A DNA stretch of 64,000 bases from contig NZ_WSSB01000003.1 of the NCBI RefSeq assembly GCF_009831765.1, positions 203,855 through 267,854 on the forward strand, written 5' to 3'. This DNA comes from Craterilacuibacter sinensis. GTDB lineage: Bacteria; Pseudomonadota; Gammaproteobacteria; Burkholderiales; Chromobacteriaceae. This document shows positions 47,603 through 57,100 of this stretch, one piece after another. Position 1 is the stretch's first letter. Each line of letters begins with the position of its first letter. The translations under genes were made by a program, and so were the position numbers. A model generated the notes under the pieces. The model was given only the letters and a program-made list of their open reading frames with translations. It was not told the origin of the DNA and did not search any database.

Positions 47603-47625
47603 CAAGGGGGTGAAAGACCCCCTTG
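47603..47625. terminator. Hairpin between converging bpt and SlyB-type genes
   Basis: CAAGGGGG (47603-47610) pairs with CCCCCTTG (47618-47625) around a seven-base loop. No T-tract follows on either strand, so it is only a weak terminator candidate. Confidence 0.4.
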
Positions 47626-47641
47626 GGTAGGTTGTACCGTT

Positions 47642-48106
47642 TTAAAGCGGCACCACGCGCATGGTGCCGTTGCCGCTGAGTATGCGCACCCGTTGGCCCG
47701 GGCTTAGCGGAATATCCGCATCCTGTACGATGGAAACCATACGCCCGTCCCGGTCCAGTCTTACGGTCAGCTCCAGTGCATTTTTGGTGCCCAGTCCTTG
47801 CTGTGCCGATTGCGACAGTAAACCACCCAGCATCGCGCCACCAATGGCACCTAGCGCCGAGCCGCGACCCTGACCTATGCTGCTGCCGGCTACGCCGCCC
47901 AGTGCAGTGCCACCAAGCGTGAGCAACTGGTTCTGCTCGCCTTCGACCTTGACGTTCTGTACCGAAACAATCTGACCGAATTCGACCACTTGCGGCTGTT
48001 GCAGCTGACCACGCTTGTACACAACAGCCGAGTCCGAAGGGGTGCTGCAGCCGGTGGCCAACAGGACTGCGCTTATTGCGCTGGCCAGTAATAAGCCTTT
48101 TTTCAT
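47642..48106 (-). CDS. SlyB-type glycine-zipper lipoprotein
   Basis: A 154-residue outer-membrane lipoprotein: signal LLASAISAVLLATGC, then a short domain (VEFGQIVSVQNVKVEG), a glycine zipper (LGGTALGGVAGSSIGQG, LGAIGGAMLGGLL) and a C-terminal beta domain. This is the SlyB/Pcp architecture, linked to envelope stability. It is monocistronic between pyrD and the bpt end. Confidence 0.86.
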   Translation of the reverse strand: MKKGLLLASAISAVLLATGCSTPSDSAVVYKRGQLQQPQVVEFGQIVSVQNVKVEGEQNQLLTLGGTALGGVAGSSIGQGRGSALGAIGGAMLGGLLSQSAQQGLGTKNALELTVRLDRDGRMVSIVQDADIPLSPGQRVRILSGNGTMRVVPL

Positions 48107-48147
48107 TTCATTTCCTTTTCTATTGTGTTCATGCCGCCTTGGCGCTT

Positions 48148-49176
48148 TTATGCCTGCTTGAGCTTGGCAATTGCGCTGGCGCTCTGTGCAATCAAGTCGG
48201 GGCCGCGGTAAATCAGGCCGGAGTAGAGTTGCACTAGGCTGGCGCCGGCCCGGATTTTCTCTGCCGCATCGTCACCAGAGAGGATGCCGCCTACTCCTAT
48301 GATAGGCAGCGCGCCATCCAGTGTCTGAGCCAGTGTGCGGATGACTTCGGTTGAACGGGCAGTTACCGGCGCGCCGGAGAGGCCGCCCGCTTCGCCGGCA
48401 TGGACGTGGCCGGCGACCGCATCGCGGGACAAGGTGGTATTGGTGGCGATGACGGCATCGACTTCGTGTTGCATCAACAGGCGGGCAATGTCGCGTACGG
48501 CGTCGGTATCGAGATCGGGCGCAATTTTGACGGCAAACGGCACATAACGGCCATGTTTGTCGCTTAGCATGCTTTGGCGAGCCTTGAGCGCCGCGATCAG
48601 CTGTGCCAGCTCATCACCCTGCTGCAATTGGCGCAGGTTTTTGGTGTTGGGTGAGGAAATATTGACGGCGATGTAGCTGGCGCAGGGGTAAACCTTGTCC
48701 ATGCACTCGAGATAGTCATCCGTGGCGCGCTCTATCGGTGTGCTGGCGTTTTTACCGATATTGATGCCCAGTACGCCCTGAAAGCGGCTTTCCTGTACGT
48801 TGCGTACCAGATTGTCTACGCCCAGATTATTGAAGCCCATGCGGTTGATAATGGCCTGGTGCTCTGGCAGGCGGAACAGGCGTGGCTTGGGGTTTCCTTG
48901 TTGCGGGCGCGGGGTCACCGTGCCGATTTCAATAAAACCGAAGCCCAACTCGGCCAGTGCATCAATATGCTCGCCATCCTTGTCCAGTCCTGCCGCCAGG
49001 CCTACCGGATTGGGAAAGGTCAACCCCATGACTTTGACTGGCGTTCGCGGGATGGACTTGCCCATCAGGCTGCTCAGTTGCAACTGGTACGCCTTGTCCA
49101 GCAGTTTCAGGGTCAGCTGATGTGCGGCCTCGGGGTCAAGGCGAAACAAGAGCGGGCGTAGCAGTGGATAAAGCAT
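48148..49176 (-). CDS. pyrD: Dihydroorotate dehydrogenase (quinone), class 2
   Basis: PyrD oxidises dihydroorotate to orotate with ubiquinone at the inner membrane. The 342-residue protein has the class-2 N-terminal extension ([19 protein letters not shown]), FMN-binding [13 protein letters not shown] and catalytic serine in [14 protein letters not shown]. Confidence 0.96.
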   Translation of the reverse strand: MLYPLLRPLLFRLDPEAAHQLTLKLLDKAYQLQLSSLMGKSIPRTPVKVMGLTFPNPVGLAAGLDKDGEHIDALAELGFGFIEIGTVTPRPQQGNPKPRLFRLPEHQAIINRMGFNNLGVDNLVRNVQESRFQGVLGINIGKNASTPIERATDDYLECMDKVYPCASYIAVNISSPNTKNLRQLQQGDELAQLIAALKARQSMLSDKHGRYVPFAVKIAPDLDTDAVRDIARLLMQHEVDAVIATNTTLSRDAVAGHVHAGEAGGLSGAPVTARSTEVIRTLAQTLDGALPIIGVGGILSGDDAAEKIRAGASLVQLYSGLIYRGPDLIAQSASAIAKLKQA

Positions 49177-49248
49177 CAGAAACTCCGTTGGCCTGCCCAG
49201 TCATCTTTTGGTTTTGACTATGCATGCAGTGTGCGTAAAAAAGCGATA

Positions 49249-49839
49249 TTACAAGATGCGGCACACTTCGTCGAAGTCCAGACGCGGTGAACGCGGGTGT
49301 AGTTGTGCTTCGATGCCATAACCCAGGTTGATCAGGAAGTTGGCGCGCCAGCGTCCATCGGGGAAAAATGTGCTGTTTACGCCGGCCTGATCAAAGCCCG
49401 ACATCGGGCCGCAGTCCAGGCCAAGGCTGCGCGCCGCCATCATCAGATAAGCCCCTTGCAAGCTGCTGTTGCGCATCGCTGTTTCGGCGATCAGCGCCTC
49501 ATTGCCTATAAACCAGCTTTGCGCATCGGCATGCGGGTAGAGTTGCGGCAGTAACTCATAAAAACGGCTGTCGTAGGCCACGATAACGGTGACCGGAGCC
49601 TGCATGGTTTTACTCTGGTTGCCGGGGGAAAGGAGGGGGGAGAGTTTAGCTTTGGCGTCGGGTGTCCGGATAAAGACAAAGCGGGCAGGGCAGGCATTGG
49701 CGCTGGTCGGGCCTAGTCGTGCCAGCGCGTATAGCTGCTGCAGCAAGGCATCGCTCACATCCCTTTCCTGCCAGTGGCTATGGGTGCGGGCATGGTTGAA
49801 TAACTGGTCAAGTGCTGTCTGGGCAAGTGGCGTGCTCAT
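49249..49839 (-). CDS. RutE/HadB-like nitroreductase-family protein
   Basis: A 196-residue FMN-dependent nitroreductase of the malonic semialdehyde reductase (RutE) branch, seen in LARLGPTSANACPARFVFI, GNEALIAETAMRNSSLQGAYLMMAARS (in two blocks) and GPMSGFD. E. coli RutE belongs to uracil degradation, but no other rut gene is near, so its role here is open. It lies between pyrD and the MotD-like gene on the same strand. Confidence 0.85.
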   Translation of the reverse strand: MSTPLAQTALDQLFNHARTHSHWQERDVSDALLQQLYALARLGPTSANACPARFVFIRTPDAKAKLSPLLSPGNQSKTMQAPVTVIVAYDSRFYELLPQLYPHADAQSWFIGNEALIAETAMRNSSLQGAYLMMAARSLGLDCGPMSGFDQAGVNSTFFPDGRWRANFLINLGYGIEAQLHPRSPRLDFDEVCRIL

Positions 49840-49865
49840 GGTTCACCTTTGTCTCACATGGATGT

Positions 49866-50684
49866 TTAGGCCGGCTTGTTCTGTATGGCCGGTGCGCTGG
49901 CCTCGGCGGCCTGGTTTGCTGCCGGCGTGATGTCGAATCCGGCGTTGTGGTCTGCGAGGACGGTGATGGCAACCCGTCTGTTTTGGGCGCGGCCTTCTGC
50001 CGAAGCGTTGCTGGTTACGGGGCGGTTTTCTGCCCGTCCTACCGCGACCAGACGGTCAGCAGCAATGCCATTTTCCTGAAACAAGCGTACAACGCTGCCG
50101 GCGCGGGCCGCCGACAGTTCCCAGTTCGACGGGTAAAACGCATTGCGGATCGGCACGTCATCGGTAAACCCTTCGACACGCACCGGATTGCTCTGGCTAC
50201 GCAATACACCGGCAATGCCGGCCAGCATGCGCTGCGACTCGGGTGAGGGTGTAGCCTGGGCGACGGCAAACAGCGCCGTATCCTTGATGTCGATATGGAT
50301 GCCTTCTTCCGACTGGTATAGCCTGACTTGCCCGTTTTTCAGCAAGGGTTGGACGATCTTGCTCAGTGCATCGCTTAGTTGCTGCATCTTCTGTTGCGCC
50401 AGCAGCCGCTGCTCGCTTTTAATGGCCCGTGCCACCGGTTTTGAGTTCGGTACTTCCACCATGGTGTTGGCGCTGCCCGATGGCGTCGGGGTGCCAGTGA
50501 TTTTGCTGCCAAATGCATCGCCCAGCGAACTGGACAGCACGCGGTACTTGCTCTCGTTCACTTGTGAGATCGCGTACATCACCACAAAGAAGGCGAACAG
50601 CAGAGTAATGAAGTCGGCGTAGGAAACCAGCCAGCGTTCATGATTTTCGTGCTCTTCTTCCTGTCGGCGTCTACGGTGGCGCAT
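49866..50684 (-). CDS. motD: MotD-like MotB-family protein
   Basis: A 272-residue stator-type protein. A basic, Glu-rich N-terminus precedes a single membrane helix in WLVSYADFITLLFAFFVVMY with the ion-binding aspartate of MotB proteins, and an OmpA-type peptidoglycan-binding domain at the C-terminus (NWELSAARAGSVV, GRAENRPV, NRRVAITV). The HENHERW opening is MotD-like rather than MotB-like. MotD normally follows motC; here the upstream gene is sppA, so any MotA/MotC partner lies elsewhere. Confidence 0.82.
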   Translation of the reverse strand: MRHRRRRQEEEHENHERWLVSYADFITLLFAFFVVMYAISQVNESKYRVLSSSLGDAFGSKITGTPTPSGSANTMVEVPNSKPVARAIKSEQRLLAQQKMQQLSDALSKIVQPLLKNGQVRLYQSEEGIHIDIKDTALFAVAQATPSPESQRMLAGIAGVLRSQSNPVRVEGFTDDVPIRNAFYPSNWELSAARAGSVVRLFQENGIAADRLVAVGRAENRPVTSNASAEGRAQNRRVAITVLADHNAGFDITPAANQAAEASAPAIQNKPA

Positions 50685-50699
50685 CGGCGATCTCTTTGA

Positions 50700-51686
50700 T
50701 TAATAGTATCGGGTGTCGAACAAGGAACCCATGCCCTGTGCGAACTGTACGCCCAGTAATCGTGCCGCACGCTTGCCAAAGCCTTCATCCGGCGTAAATT
50801 CGACCAGCTTTTCCGCCTTGAACTGTTCCCGTGCCACTTGGCGTACCGAGGACAGACCGTCGATCAGACCCAGCGGCTGGCTTTGACTGCCTAACCAGAC
50901 ACGACCGGAGAAAATTTCGGCATTCGCCTGTTGCAAGCGCTTGCCGCGTCCGTCACGCACCGCCTGAATAAATTGCTGGTGTACCGTGTCCAGCAACTGC
51001 TGGCGTATTGCTTCCTGCTCGGGTTTGACCGGCGAGAACGGGTCACCCATGCCCTTATTATTGCCGGATGTCATCAGGCGGCGCTCAACCCCCAGCTTTT
51101 CCATGGTGCCGGTAAAGCCGAAGCCTTCGGACAATACGCCGATGGAGCCGATGATGCTGGCTTTGTCGGCGTAGATGCGATCGGTTGCCGCCGCGATATA
51201 GTAACAGCCGGAGGCGCAGACCTCTTCGACTACGGTGACCACCGGTATCGCCGGATATTGTTTTTTCAGCCGGCGGATCTCGTCATAAGCCATGCCTGAC
51301 AAGACCGGACTGCCGCCGGGGCTGTTGGCACGGATAATAATGCCGCGGGTGCCGCTATCCTTGTAGGCGGCTTCCAGGCCTCGAGCCAAGCGGTCCGCTG
51401 TGTCGTTTTCGCTATTGATGACCCCGTCCAGACTGATCAGCGCGGTGTGCTTGCCATCCATCAGGCTGCCATCCTTGCCGCTTTTGTCCCGGTTGATGAA
51501 CAGGCTGAAAACAATAATCAGCGTGACCAAGAGCCAGGCCAGACGAAAGAATATCTTCCACTGGCGGGCGCGACGCTGTTCAAACAGTGCGCTGCCGGCC
51601 AGTTTGGTGATGAGTTCGCGTTCCCAGTCGGGGGTGTTGTTCACGGCATCTCCGCAGGTGTCGGGGGGTGAGTGGGGATCATACAC
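50700..51686 (-). CDS. sppA: Signal peptide peptidase SppA (S49)
   Basis: A 328-residue short-form SppA with an N-terminal membrane helix (LAWLLVTLIIVFSLFI). The probable nucleophile serine is in VCASGCYYIAAA, and a lysine in SGNNKGMGDPFSP fits the general base of short SppA enzymes. It degrades cleaved signal peptides in the membrane. It is in the same direction as rluC and gph. Confidence 0.88.
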   Translation of the reverse strand: MYDPHSPPDTCGDAVNNTPDWERELITKLAGSALFEQRRARQWKIFFRLAWLLVTLIIVFSLFINRDKSGKDGSLMDGKHTALISLDGVINSENDTADRLARGLEAAYKDSGTRGIIIRANSPGGSPVLSGMAYDEIRRLKKQYPAIPVVTVVEEVCASGCYYIAAATDRIYADKASIIGSIGVLSEGFGFTGTMEKLGVERRLMTSGNNKGMGDPFSPVKPEQEAIRQQLLDTVHQQFIQAVRDGRGKRLQQANAEIFSGRVWLGSQSQPLGLIDGLSSVRQVAREQFKAEKLVEFTPDEGFGKRAARLLGVQFAQGMGSLFDTRYY

Positions 51687-51737
51687 TTATGGCATTTGTG
51701 TGTGCGGGTCGGGATGACAAAACCGGCTTGTGCGCGC

Positions 51738-52391
51738 TTATCCCAACCGGGGCAACACCCATTGCTGCAGCGCAGGGAAGTCGTGGAAAATGGCTGCCGG
51801 CTGGCAGTCTTGCAGTACATCCAGCGGGTGTGCGCCATAGCTGACGCCGACGCCATGAGCTTTGGCATTGACGGCCATTAACAGATCATGACTGGTGTCA
51901 CCCACCATCAGTGTGCGTTGGGTGTCAATGCCCAAGTGCCCGGTGATCTCGAGCAGCATTTGCGGGTCGGGCTTGGAGTGGCACTCATCCACGGTGCGCG
52001 TGGCATCGAAAAAACCGGACAGCCCGCTGACTTCAAGAGCGCGATCCAGTCCTCTGCGGCTTTTGCCGGTTGCGACGGCCAGCAAGGCGCCAGCTTGGCG
52101 CAGTGCATCCAGACCTTCATGGACGCCGTCAAACAATTCAACAGTCTCTTCGCCGCACAGATAGTGATGGCGGTAGGCATCTTCCAGGTCGTGATAGCGC
52201 TCAGGGCTCAGGCCGGGGCAGGCTGTGCGCAGAGCCTTGCCCAGCGACAGGCCAATTACATGGCTGGCTGCCTCGCGGCTGGGGATGGGCAGCTTAAGGT
52301 CGCTACTTGCGCGCTGGATGGAGCGAACGATATGGGCGGTCGAATCCATTAGCGTGCCATCCCAGTCGAACACGATCAGATCAAATTGCAT
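51738..52391 (-). CDS. gph: HAD-superfamily phosphatase, Gph-like
   Basis: A 217-residue HAD-IA hydrolase with motif I FDWDGTLMDS, motif II in AVATGKSRRG, and motifs III-IV in SKPDPQMLLEI and MVGDTSHDLLMA. It resembles phosphoglycolate phosphatases; the precise substrate is not fixed by sequence. It overlaps rluC by 11 bp, an order (rluC then HAD phosphatase then sppA) usual in betaproteobacteria. Confidence 0.85.
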   Translation of the reverse strand: MQFDLIVFDWDGTLMDSTAHIVRSIQRASSDLKLPIPSREAASHVIGLSLGKALRTACPGLSPERYHDLEDAYRHHYLCGEETVELFDGVHEGLDALRQAGALLAVATGKSRRGLDRALEVSGLSGFFDATRTVDECHSKPDPQMLLEITGHLGIDTQRTLMVGDTSHDLLMAVNAKAHGVGVSYGAHPLDVLQDCQPAAIFHDFPALQQWVLPRLG

Positions 52392-53322
52392 TTTCTTTTC
52401 TCAATAATTCGATAAAGGTCATCAGCTCGGGCGGGAGCGGCGCTTCAAGATCCAGCGGCTCACCGCTTAGCGGGTGGGGCAGCTTGAGATTATGGGCATG
52501 CAGGAACATGCGCTTAAGGCCGTGGCGGGTGAGGTCGCGGTTGGCGGTAAAGTCGCCATAGCGCTCGTCGCCGGCAATCGGGCAGCCCATGGCTTGCATA
52601 TGTACGCGAATCTGGTGGGTGCGGCCGGTTTTTAGCCAGGCTTCGACCAGGGTAAAGTCGGCAAAACGCTCCTCGATGCTGAAGATGGTATGCGCGTACT
52701 GCCCGCCTTCCTCGACGCGTACCCTTTTCTCACCGTTAGGCGTATCCCATTTGTGTAGCGGCAGCTTGACGTGGCGCTCGGCTTGCGGCCATGCCCCAAG
52801 GCCCAAGGCAAAGTAGCGCTTTTGCGGTACATCGTTGCGTATCATTTCATGCAGCTTGACCAGTGCCGAGCGCTTTTTGGCGATCATCAGCAGGCCCGAG
52901 GTATCGCGGTCGAGGCGGTGTACCAGCTCAAGGTAGCGAGCCTCGGGGCGCGCCTTGCGCAGTTGCTCGATCACGCCAAAGGAAACGCCGCTGCCGCCAT
53001 GTACCGCGACGCCGGAGGGTTTGTCGATGACCAGCAGGGCTTCATCTTCGTACACCACCGGGAAATGCCCGGCCGGGACGAATTTTTCTTCACGCACCGC
53101 AACGCGTACCGGCGGCAGGCGCACTTCATCGCCGGCGTTCAGGCGATAGCTGGCATCGATGCGGCCCTTGTTGACGCGTACTTCACCCGAACGCAGGATG
53201 CGGTAAACATGGCTCTTGGGCACGCCCTTGAGCTGACGGGTCAGGTAGTTGTCTATGCGTTGGCCCGCTTCTGATTCGTCGATCAGGTGAAATGAGACGG
53301 AGTCTTTGCGTATATCTGTCAT
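52381..53322 (-). CDS. rluC: 23S rRNA pseudouridine synthase RluC
   Basis: RluC modifies U955, U2504 and U2580 of 23S rRNA. The 313-residue protein has an N-terminal S4 domain (QRIDNYLTRQLKGVPKSHV) and catalytic HRLDRDTSGLLMIAK with the active aspartate. ATG 53322 is taken as start; the frame is open eleven codons further. It is divergent from rne across a long intergenic region, as in many proteobacteria. Confidence 0.92.
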   Translation of the reverse strand: MTDIRKDSVSFHLIDESEAGQRIDNYLTRQLKGVPKSHVYRILRSGEVRVNKGRIDASYRLNAGDEVRLPPVRVAVREEKFVPAGHFPVVYEDEALLVIDKPSGVAVHGGSGVSFGVIEQLRKARPEARYLELVHRLDRDTSGLLMIAKKRSALVKLHEMIRNDVPQKRYFALGLGAWPQAERHVKLPLHKWDTPNGEKRVRVEEGGQYAHTIFSIEERFADFTLVEAWLKTGRTHQIRVHMQAMGCPIAGDERYGDFTANRDLTRHGLKRMFLHAHNLKLPHPLSGEPLDLEAPLPPELMTFIELLRKENAI

Positions 53323-53877
53323 ATTGCTTATACTTCGATGCGCTTTGCCGGTCATGCAGGCTTGTCATTCAAGGCCTGTCCGGTAAAGGCAAGTTCCGGT
53401 GAATATAAAAGGTTGTGCGCCGCCGCAAGGATAGGTCGCCGACGCTGCTGCGATTGAAGATCGGGCCGGCAGGGTTCAGCCCTGACCTGATGCCCGTTCT
53501 ACCGGACGCAGCCAAGGTTGTCTCGCTCACCGAAAAGAAGCGATGGTAATGCATTTGATCGTACAGCGCACTCACGAGCATTCCATTTCCGGACGCCGAG
53601 CCAGTCCGGGAGTCATGCAGTAAAGTTTGACCCGGCGCGTATGCCCATCGCTTTCTTGTTTTGTCGATAACAGACTTGTCGGCAGACAATGCATCAACAC
53701 GCTGCCTGTACCCGGGCAGTAAGGGCATCGCGCGAAATTGATTCGAGAAGTCGGCTTAGCCTATCGTTATTCCTTGCTCTTTAGTCAGACACTTCTTTCG
53801 GAAAGCGCCCATCAATAGTCATTGGGCCGTCAAATACTTGCTGCGACCTTGCGTGAGTGCTGCGCAAGGAATGTTAT
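53323..53877 (+). promoter_or_regulatory. Long rluC-rne intergenic region, probable rne leader
   Basis: No gene is supported in these 555 bp; a 119-codon minus-strand frame has no recognisable features. In other bacteria rne has a long structured 5' UTR through which RNase E limits its own mRNA, and the length here fits. Several G/C-rich complementary segments occur, but I cannot assign the conserved hairpins or a clear promoter by eye. Confidence 0.45.
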
Positions 53878-56784
53878 ATGAAACGAATGTTATTCAATGC
53901 AACGCAAGCTGAAGAGTTGCGCGTTGCAATTGTCGACGGGCAAAAGCTCGTTGACCTCGATATCGAGACTGTTGGCAAAGAACAGCGCAAAGGGAATATC
54001 TATAAGGGTATCATCACCCGTATTGAGCCTTCGCTGGAAGCATGCTTTGTCGATTACGGCACCGAACGCCACGGCTTTTTGCCGTTCAAGGAAGTTGCCC
54101 GTTCTTATTTCCAGAACTTTGACGGAGGCCGTCCGCGTATCCAGGACGTCCTGAAAGAGGGTATGGAAGTCGCCGTCCAGGTTGAAAAGGACGAGCGCGG
54201 CAACAAGGGCGCAGCACTGACCACCTATATCAGCCTGGCGGGCCGTTATCTGGTTCTGATGCCGAACAATCCGCGCGGTGGCGGTGTATCGCGCCGTATC
54301 GAGGGTGAAGAGCGTCAGGAACTCAAGGAATTGATGGCCAAGCTGAATGTGACGCAGGGCATGAGCCTGATTGCGCGCACCGCCGGCATCGGTCGCAATT
54401 TCGAAGAGTTGCAGTGGGACCTGAACTACCTTACCCAGTTGTGGAATGCCATCGAGGCAGCTGCCGGTGCACAGAAAGCGCCTTTCCTGATTCTGCAGGA
54501 AGGCAGCTTGGTCATTCGCGCCATCCGCGACTACTACCAGCCTGATATTGGCGAAATCCTGATCGATACCGAAGTTGTGTATGAGCAGGCACGCCAGTTC
54601 ATGAGCCACGTCATGCCGAACAATGTCGGCCGCGTCAAACTCTATACCGACCCGGTACCTTTGTTCTCCCGTTACCAGATCGAACACCAGATTGAAACCG
54701 CCTATTCGCGCAGCGTGCAGTTGCCGTCCGGTGGTGCCATCGTGATTGACCATACCGAAGCGCTGGTGTCGATTGATGTCAACTCGGCGCGTGCGACCAA
54801 GGGTGCCGACATCGAAGAAACCGCGCTGCGTACCAACGTGGAAGCGGCCGAAGAAATCGCCCGCCAGTTGCGCCTGCGCGATCTGGGCGGTCTGGTGGTT
54901 ATCGACTTCATCGATATGGAAAACCCGAAGAGCCAGCGCGATGTGGAGAACACACTGCGTGATGTGCTCAAGCATGACCGTGCCCGCGTACAGATGGGCA
55001 AGTTGTCGCGTTTCGGTCTGCTCGAGTTGTCGCGCCAGCGTCTGCAGCCAAGCCTGGGCGAGTCCAGCCATATTCCATGCCCGCGCTGCCATGGCATCGG
55101 CTTTATCCGCGGTACCGAATCTTCGGCCTTGCATATCCTGCGCATCATCCAGGAAGAGGCGATGAAGGAAAACACCGGTGCGGTACATGCACAAGTGCCG
55201 GTTGATGTGGCCACCTTCTTGCTGAATGAAAAGCGTACCGAGCTTTATTCGACCGAAGAGCGTCTGGGTGTCAATGTACTTTTGATTCCTAACGTGCATC
55301 TGGAAACGCCGCATTACAAGATCGTCCGTTTGCGTCACGACGACCTGAACGAACTGTCCGACGCGCCAAGCTACCGTCGTGTCGAAATGCCGGAAGACGA
55401 AGCCGAAGCCAGCTTTGGCCAGAAAAAGCCCAAGGTCGAGCGACTGGAAGCGGCCGTGAAAGGGATTACGCCGCAACAGCCGGCACCTTCGGTCGCGGAC
55501 GCGCCCGCTGCTGCGGCACAGTCCAAGCCTGCCGAGGCAGTCGCCGAGCCGGGTCTGTTTGGTCGTCTGGTTGGCTGGTTCAAGGGTCTGGCTGCGCCGC
55601 AAGCGGCACCTGCCCCGGTTGAGCCTGCCAAGCCCGCAGCGCGCGAGCCACGCAAGCCACGCAATCAGAACGAGCGTCGTCAGGGCAATGGCCAGCGTCG
55701 TGACCGCAATGTGCAGCAGGATGAGCGTCGTAAGAGTGGTGACGAGCGCCGTGCGCCGGCAGAAGTAAATGAAGCGCGTAGCGAAGTGCGCGAGCCGCGC
55801 GAGCCACGTCCGCCACGCGAACCGCGTCAGCGTCGTGAACGCGAGCCGCGTGCTGATCGTGAGCAGAAGCAAAATCGGCAGCCTGAGCCACGTTTGGAAG
55901 AGGCGGGTGCCGAAGTAGCTGCGCGCCAGGAATCGCCGCGTCAGCAGCAAGAGCCGCGTCGTCGTGAAAAACCGCAAACCGATACTGCCAAGCCAGTAGT
56001 GGAAAATCGTCCGCCTGTTGTATCGCGTGAAGAGGTCAAGAGTATTGACGCGCAGCCGGTGAACGAGATGCCCGCCGTTGAGGGTGAGGCCGCAGATACG
56101 GTGGAGCGCAGTGAGCGTCGCCGTCGTCGCAGTCGTCGTGACCGCCGTCGTGATGAAGCTCCGGTAGCCGTGGTTGCCGAGGCGGATGCGCAGGCTGTTG
56201 AAGTGCCTGCCGAGGCGGGGGTGACTGCAGTTGCCGAAATGGTGCAAGTTGGTGCTGTAGCGCCGGTGGTCGAGCTTGTGGTGGCCAAGCCGGATGAGCC
56301 AGAGCTGACGGCTGAAGTTGCAGTGTCTGCGCCTGCCGCTGACATGGTTGAAGAGGCTGTTGTCGAATCGCCGGTTAAGCCTGAAACTGAGCCTGTGGTT
56401 GCCGAGCCGGTGTTCGTACAAGTCACTGCCGTGGCCGTGACCCCGGTCGTTGAAGCTGCTGAGCCTGAACAGCCTGAACAGCCTGTTGTGGTCGAGGCTG
56501 TAGAGGTTGCCGCGCCGGCGCCAATGCCGGTCGTGCAGGTAGACTTGCCTGCGGTCGAAGCCGAAGCGGAGGAGGTCAAGGCGCTTGAGCCTGTAGCTGT
56601 GCTGCGTGAAGAGCCTGCTGATCTGGGTGGTCTTGTGATGGTTGCAACGCGTGCGCTGGCTGTTGAGCCGGTTGTGGAGCCTGTCGTACCGCAAGGCCTA
56701 CGTCGTAGCGATGTATTGCGTAGCCGTCAGCCCGTTGTTTCCAGCGAGCCGGTCCAGTTGATGCAGGTGGAAACCCGCGACTAA
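53878..56784 (+). CDS. rne: Ribonuclease E
   Basis: A 968-residue RNase E. It begins [15 protein letters not shown], with an S1 domain ([19 protein letters not shown]), the DNase I-like catalytic core ([13 protein letters not shown] and [10 protein letters not shown] carry the catalytic aspartates) and Zn-link [12 protein letters not shown] near residue 400. The C-terminal half is low complexity: Arg-rich RNA-binding blocks, then a long Val/Glu/Pro/Ala-rich disordered tail ending QVETRD. It cleaves mRNA and processes rRNA and tRNA. The AAGGAA ribosome site supports ATG 53878. Confidence 0.96.
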   Translation: MKRMLFNATQAEELRVAIVDGQKLVDLDIETVGKEQRKGNIYKGIITRIEPSLEACFVDYGTERHGFLPFKEVARSYFQNFDGGRPRIQDVLKEGMEVAVQVEKDERGNKGAALTTYISLAGRYLVLMPNNPRGGGVSRRIEGEERQELKELMAKLNVTQGMSLIARTAGIGRNFEELQWDLNYLTQLWNAIEAAAGAQKAPFLILQEGSLVIRAIRDYYQPDIGEILIDTEVVYEQARQFMSHVMPNNVGRVKLYTDPVPLFSRYQIEHQIETAYSRSVQLPSGGAIVIDHTEALVSIDVNSARATKGADIEETALRTNVEAAEEIARQLRLRDLGGLVVIDFIDMENPKSQRDVENTLRDVLKHDRARVQMGKLSRFGLLELSRQRLQPSLGESSHIPCPRCHGIGFIRGTESSALHILRIIQEEAMKENTGAVHAQVPVDVATFLLNEKRTELYSTEERLGVNVLLIPNVHLETPHYKIVRLRHDDLNELSDAPSYRRVEMPEDEAEASFGQKKPKVERLEAAVKGITPQQPAPSVADAPAAAAQSKPAEAVAEPGLFGRLVGWFKGLAAPQAAPAPVEPAKPAAREPRKPRNQNERRQGNGQRRDRNVQQDERRKSGDERRAPAEVNEARSEVREPREPRPPREPRQRREREPRADREQKQNRQPEPRLEEAGAEVAARQESPRQQQEPRRREKPQTDTAKPVVENRPPVVSREEVKSIDAQPVNEMPAVEGEAADTVERSERRRRRSRRDRRRDEAPVAVVAEADAQAVEVPAEAGVTAVAEMVQVGAVAPVVELVVAKPDEPELTAEVAVSAPAADMVEEAVVESPVKPETEPVVAEPVFVQVTAVAVTPVVEAAEPEQPEQPVVVEAVEVAAPAPMPVVQVDLPAVEAEAEEVKALEPVAVLREEPADLGGLVMVATRALAVEPVVEPVVPQGLRRSDVLRSRQPVVSSEPVQLMQVETRD

Positions 56785-56820
56785 AAGTAAGTATTGGCTG
56801 CGTTATTCTGCATTTTTAGT

Positions 56821-56849
56821 TTGACGCAGCCGAAGCTTGTAGCTATAAT
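56821..56849 (+). promoter_or_regulatory. Near-consensus sigma-70 promoter of tRNA-Asn
   Basis: TTGACG (56821-56826), a 17-bp spacer and TATAAT (56844-56849) lie 13 bp before the tRNA. The -35 element falls in the right arm of an inverted repeat (GGCTGCGT 56796-56803 with ACGCAGCC 56824-56831) that could serve as the rne 3' hairpin. Confidence 0.85.
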
Positions 56850-56862
56850 CGCTCTCCTCAAT

Positions 56863-56938
56863 TCCCTGATAGCTCAGTTGGTAGAGCGACGGACTGTTAA
56901 TCCGCAGGTCGCAGGTTCGAGCCCTGCTCGGGGAGCCA
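56863..56938 (+). tRNA. tRNA-Asn (GTT)
   Basis: A 76-base tRNA with acceptor TCCCTGA pairing TCGGGGA, D-arm AGCTCAGTTGGTAGAGC, anticodon loop CTGTTAA (GTT), T-arm GCAGGTTCGAGCCCTGC and encoded CCA. It is intact despite the adjacent integrase, so an integrating element would have restored its 3' end. Confidence 0.97.
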
Positions 56939-56954
56939 ATAGATTCAAGCATTT

Positions 56955-56984
56955 AGCCCGCCTTTAAGGTGGGCTTTTTGTTTT
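56955..56984 (+). terminator. Intrinsic terminator after tRNA-Asn
   Basis: AGCCCGCC (56955-56962) pairs with GGTGGGCT (56968-56975, one G-T pair), followed by TTTTGTTTT. Confidence 0.85.
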
Positions 56985-57100
56985 GTGCGGCCTTTTTGCT
57001 GCATTTTTGCTGCACTCGTTGCAGCAGTTTGCGGTAAATACCTGCGCTTTACTTTCTGCAGCTTCGCTATACGCATATTCACCTTTACGGAGAAGACTGT

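Noticed and set aside
53369..53728. A 119-codon gene between rluC and rne
   Set aside because: There is no ribosome site, signal or recognisable motif, and the place is expected to hold the rne leader.
53890..56694. A 934-codon open frame on the minus strand opposite rne
   Set aside because: It is antisense to a clearly conserved gene, has no domains, and is explained by GC-rich codon use of rne.
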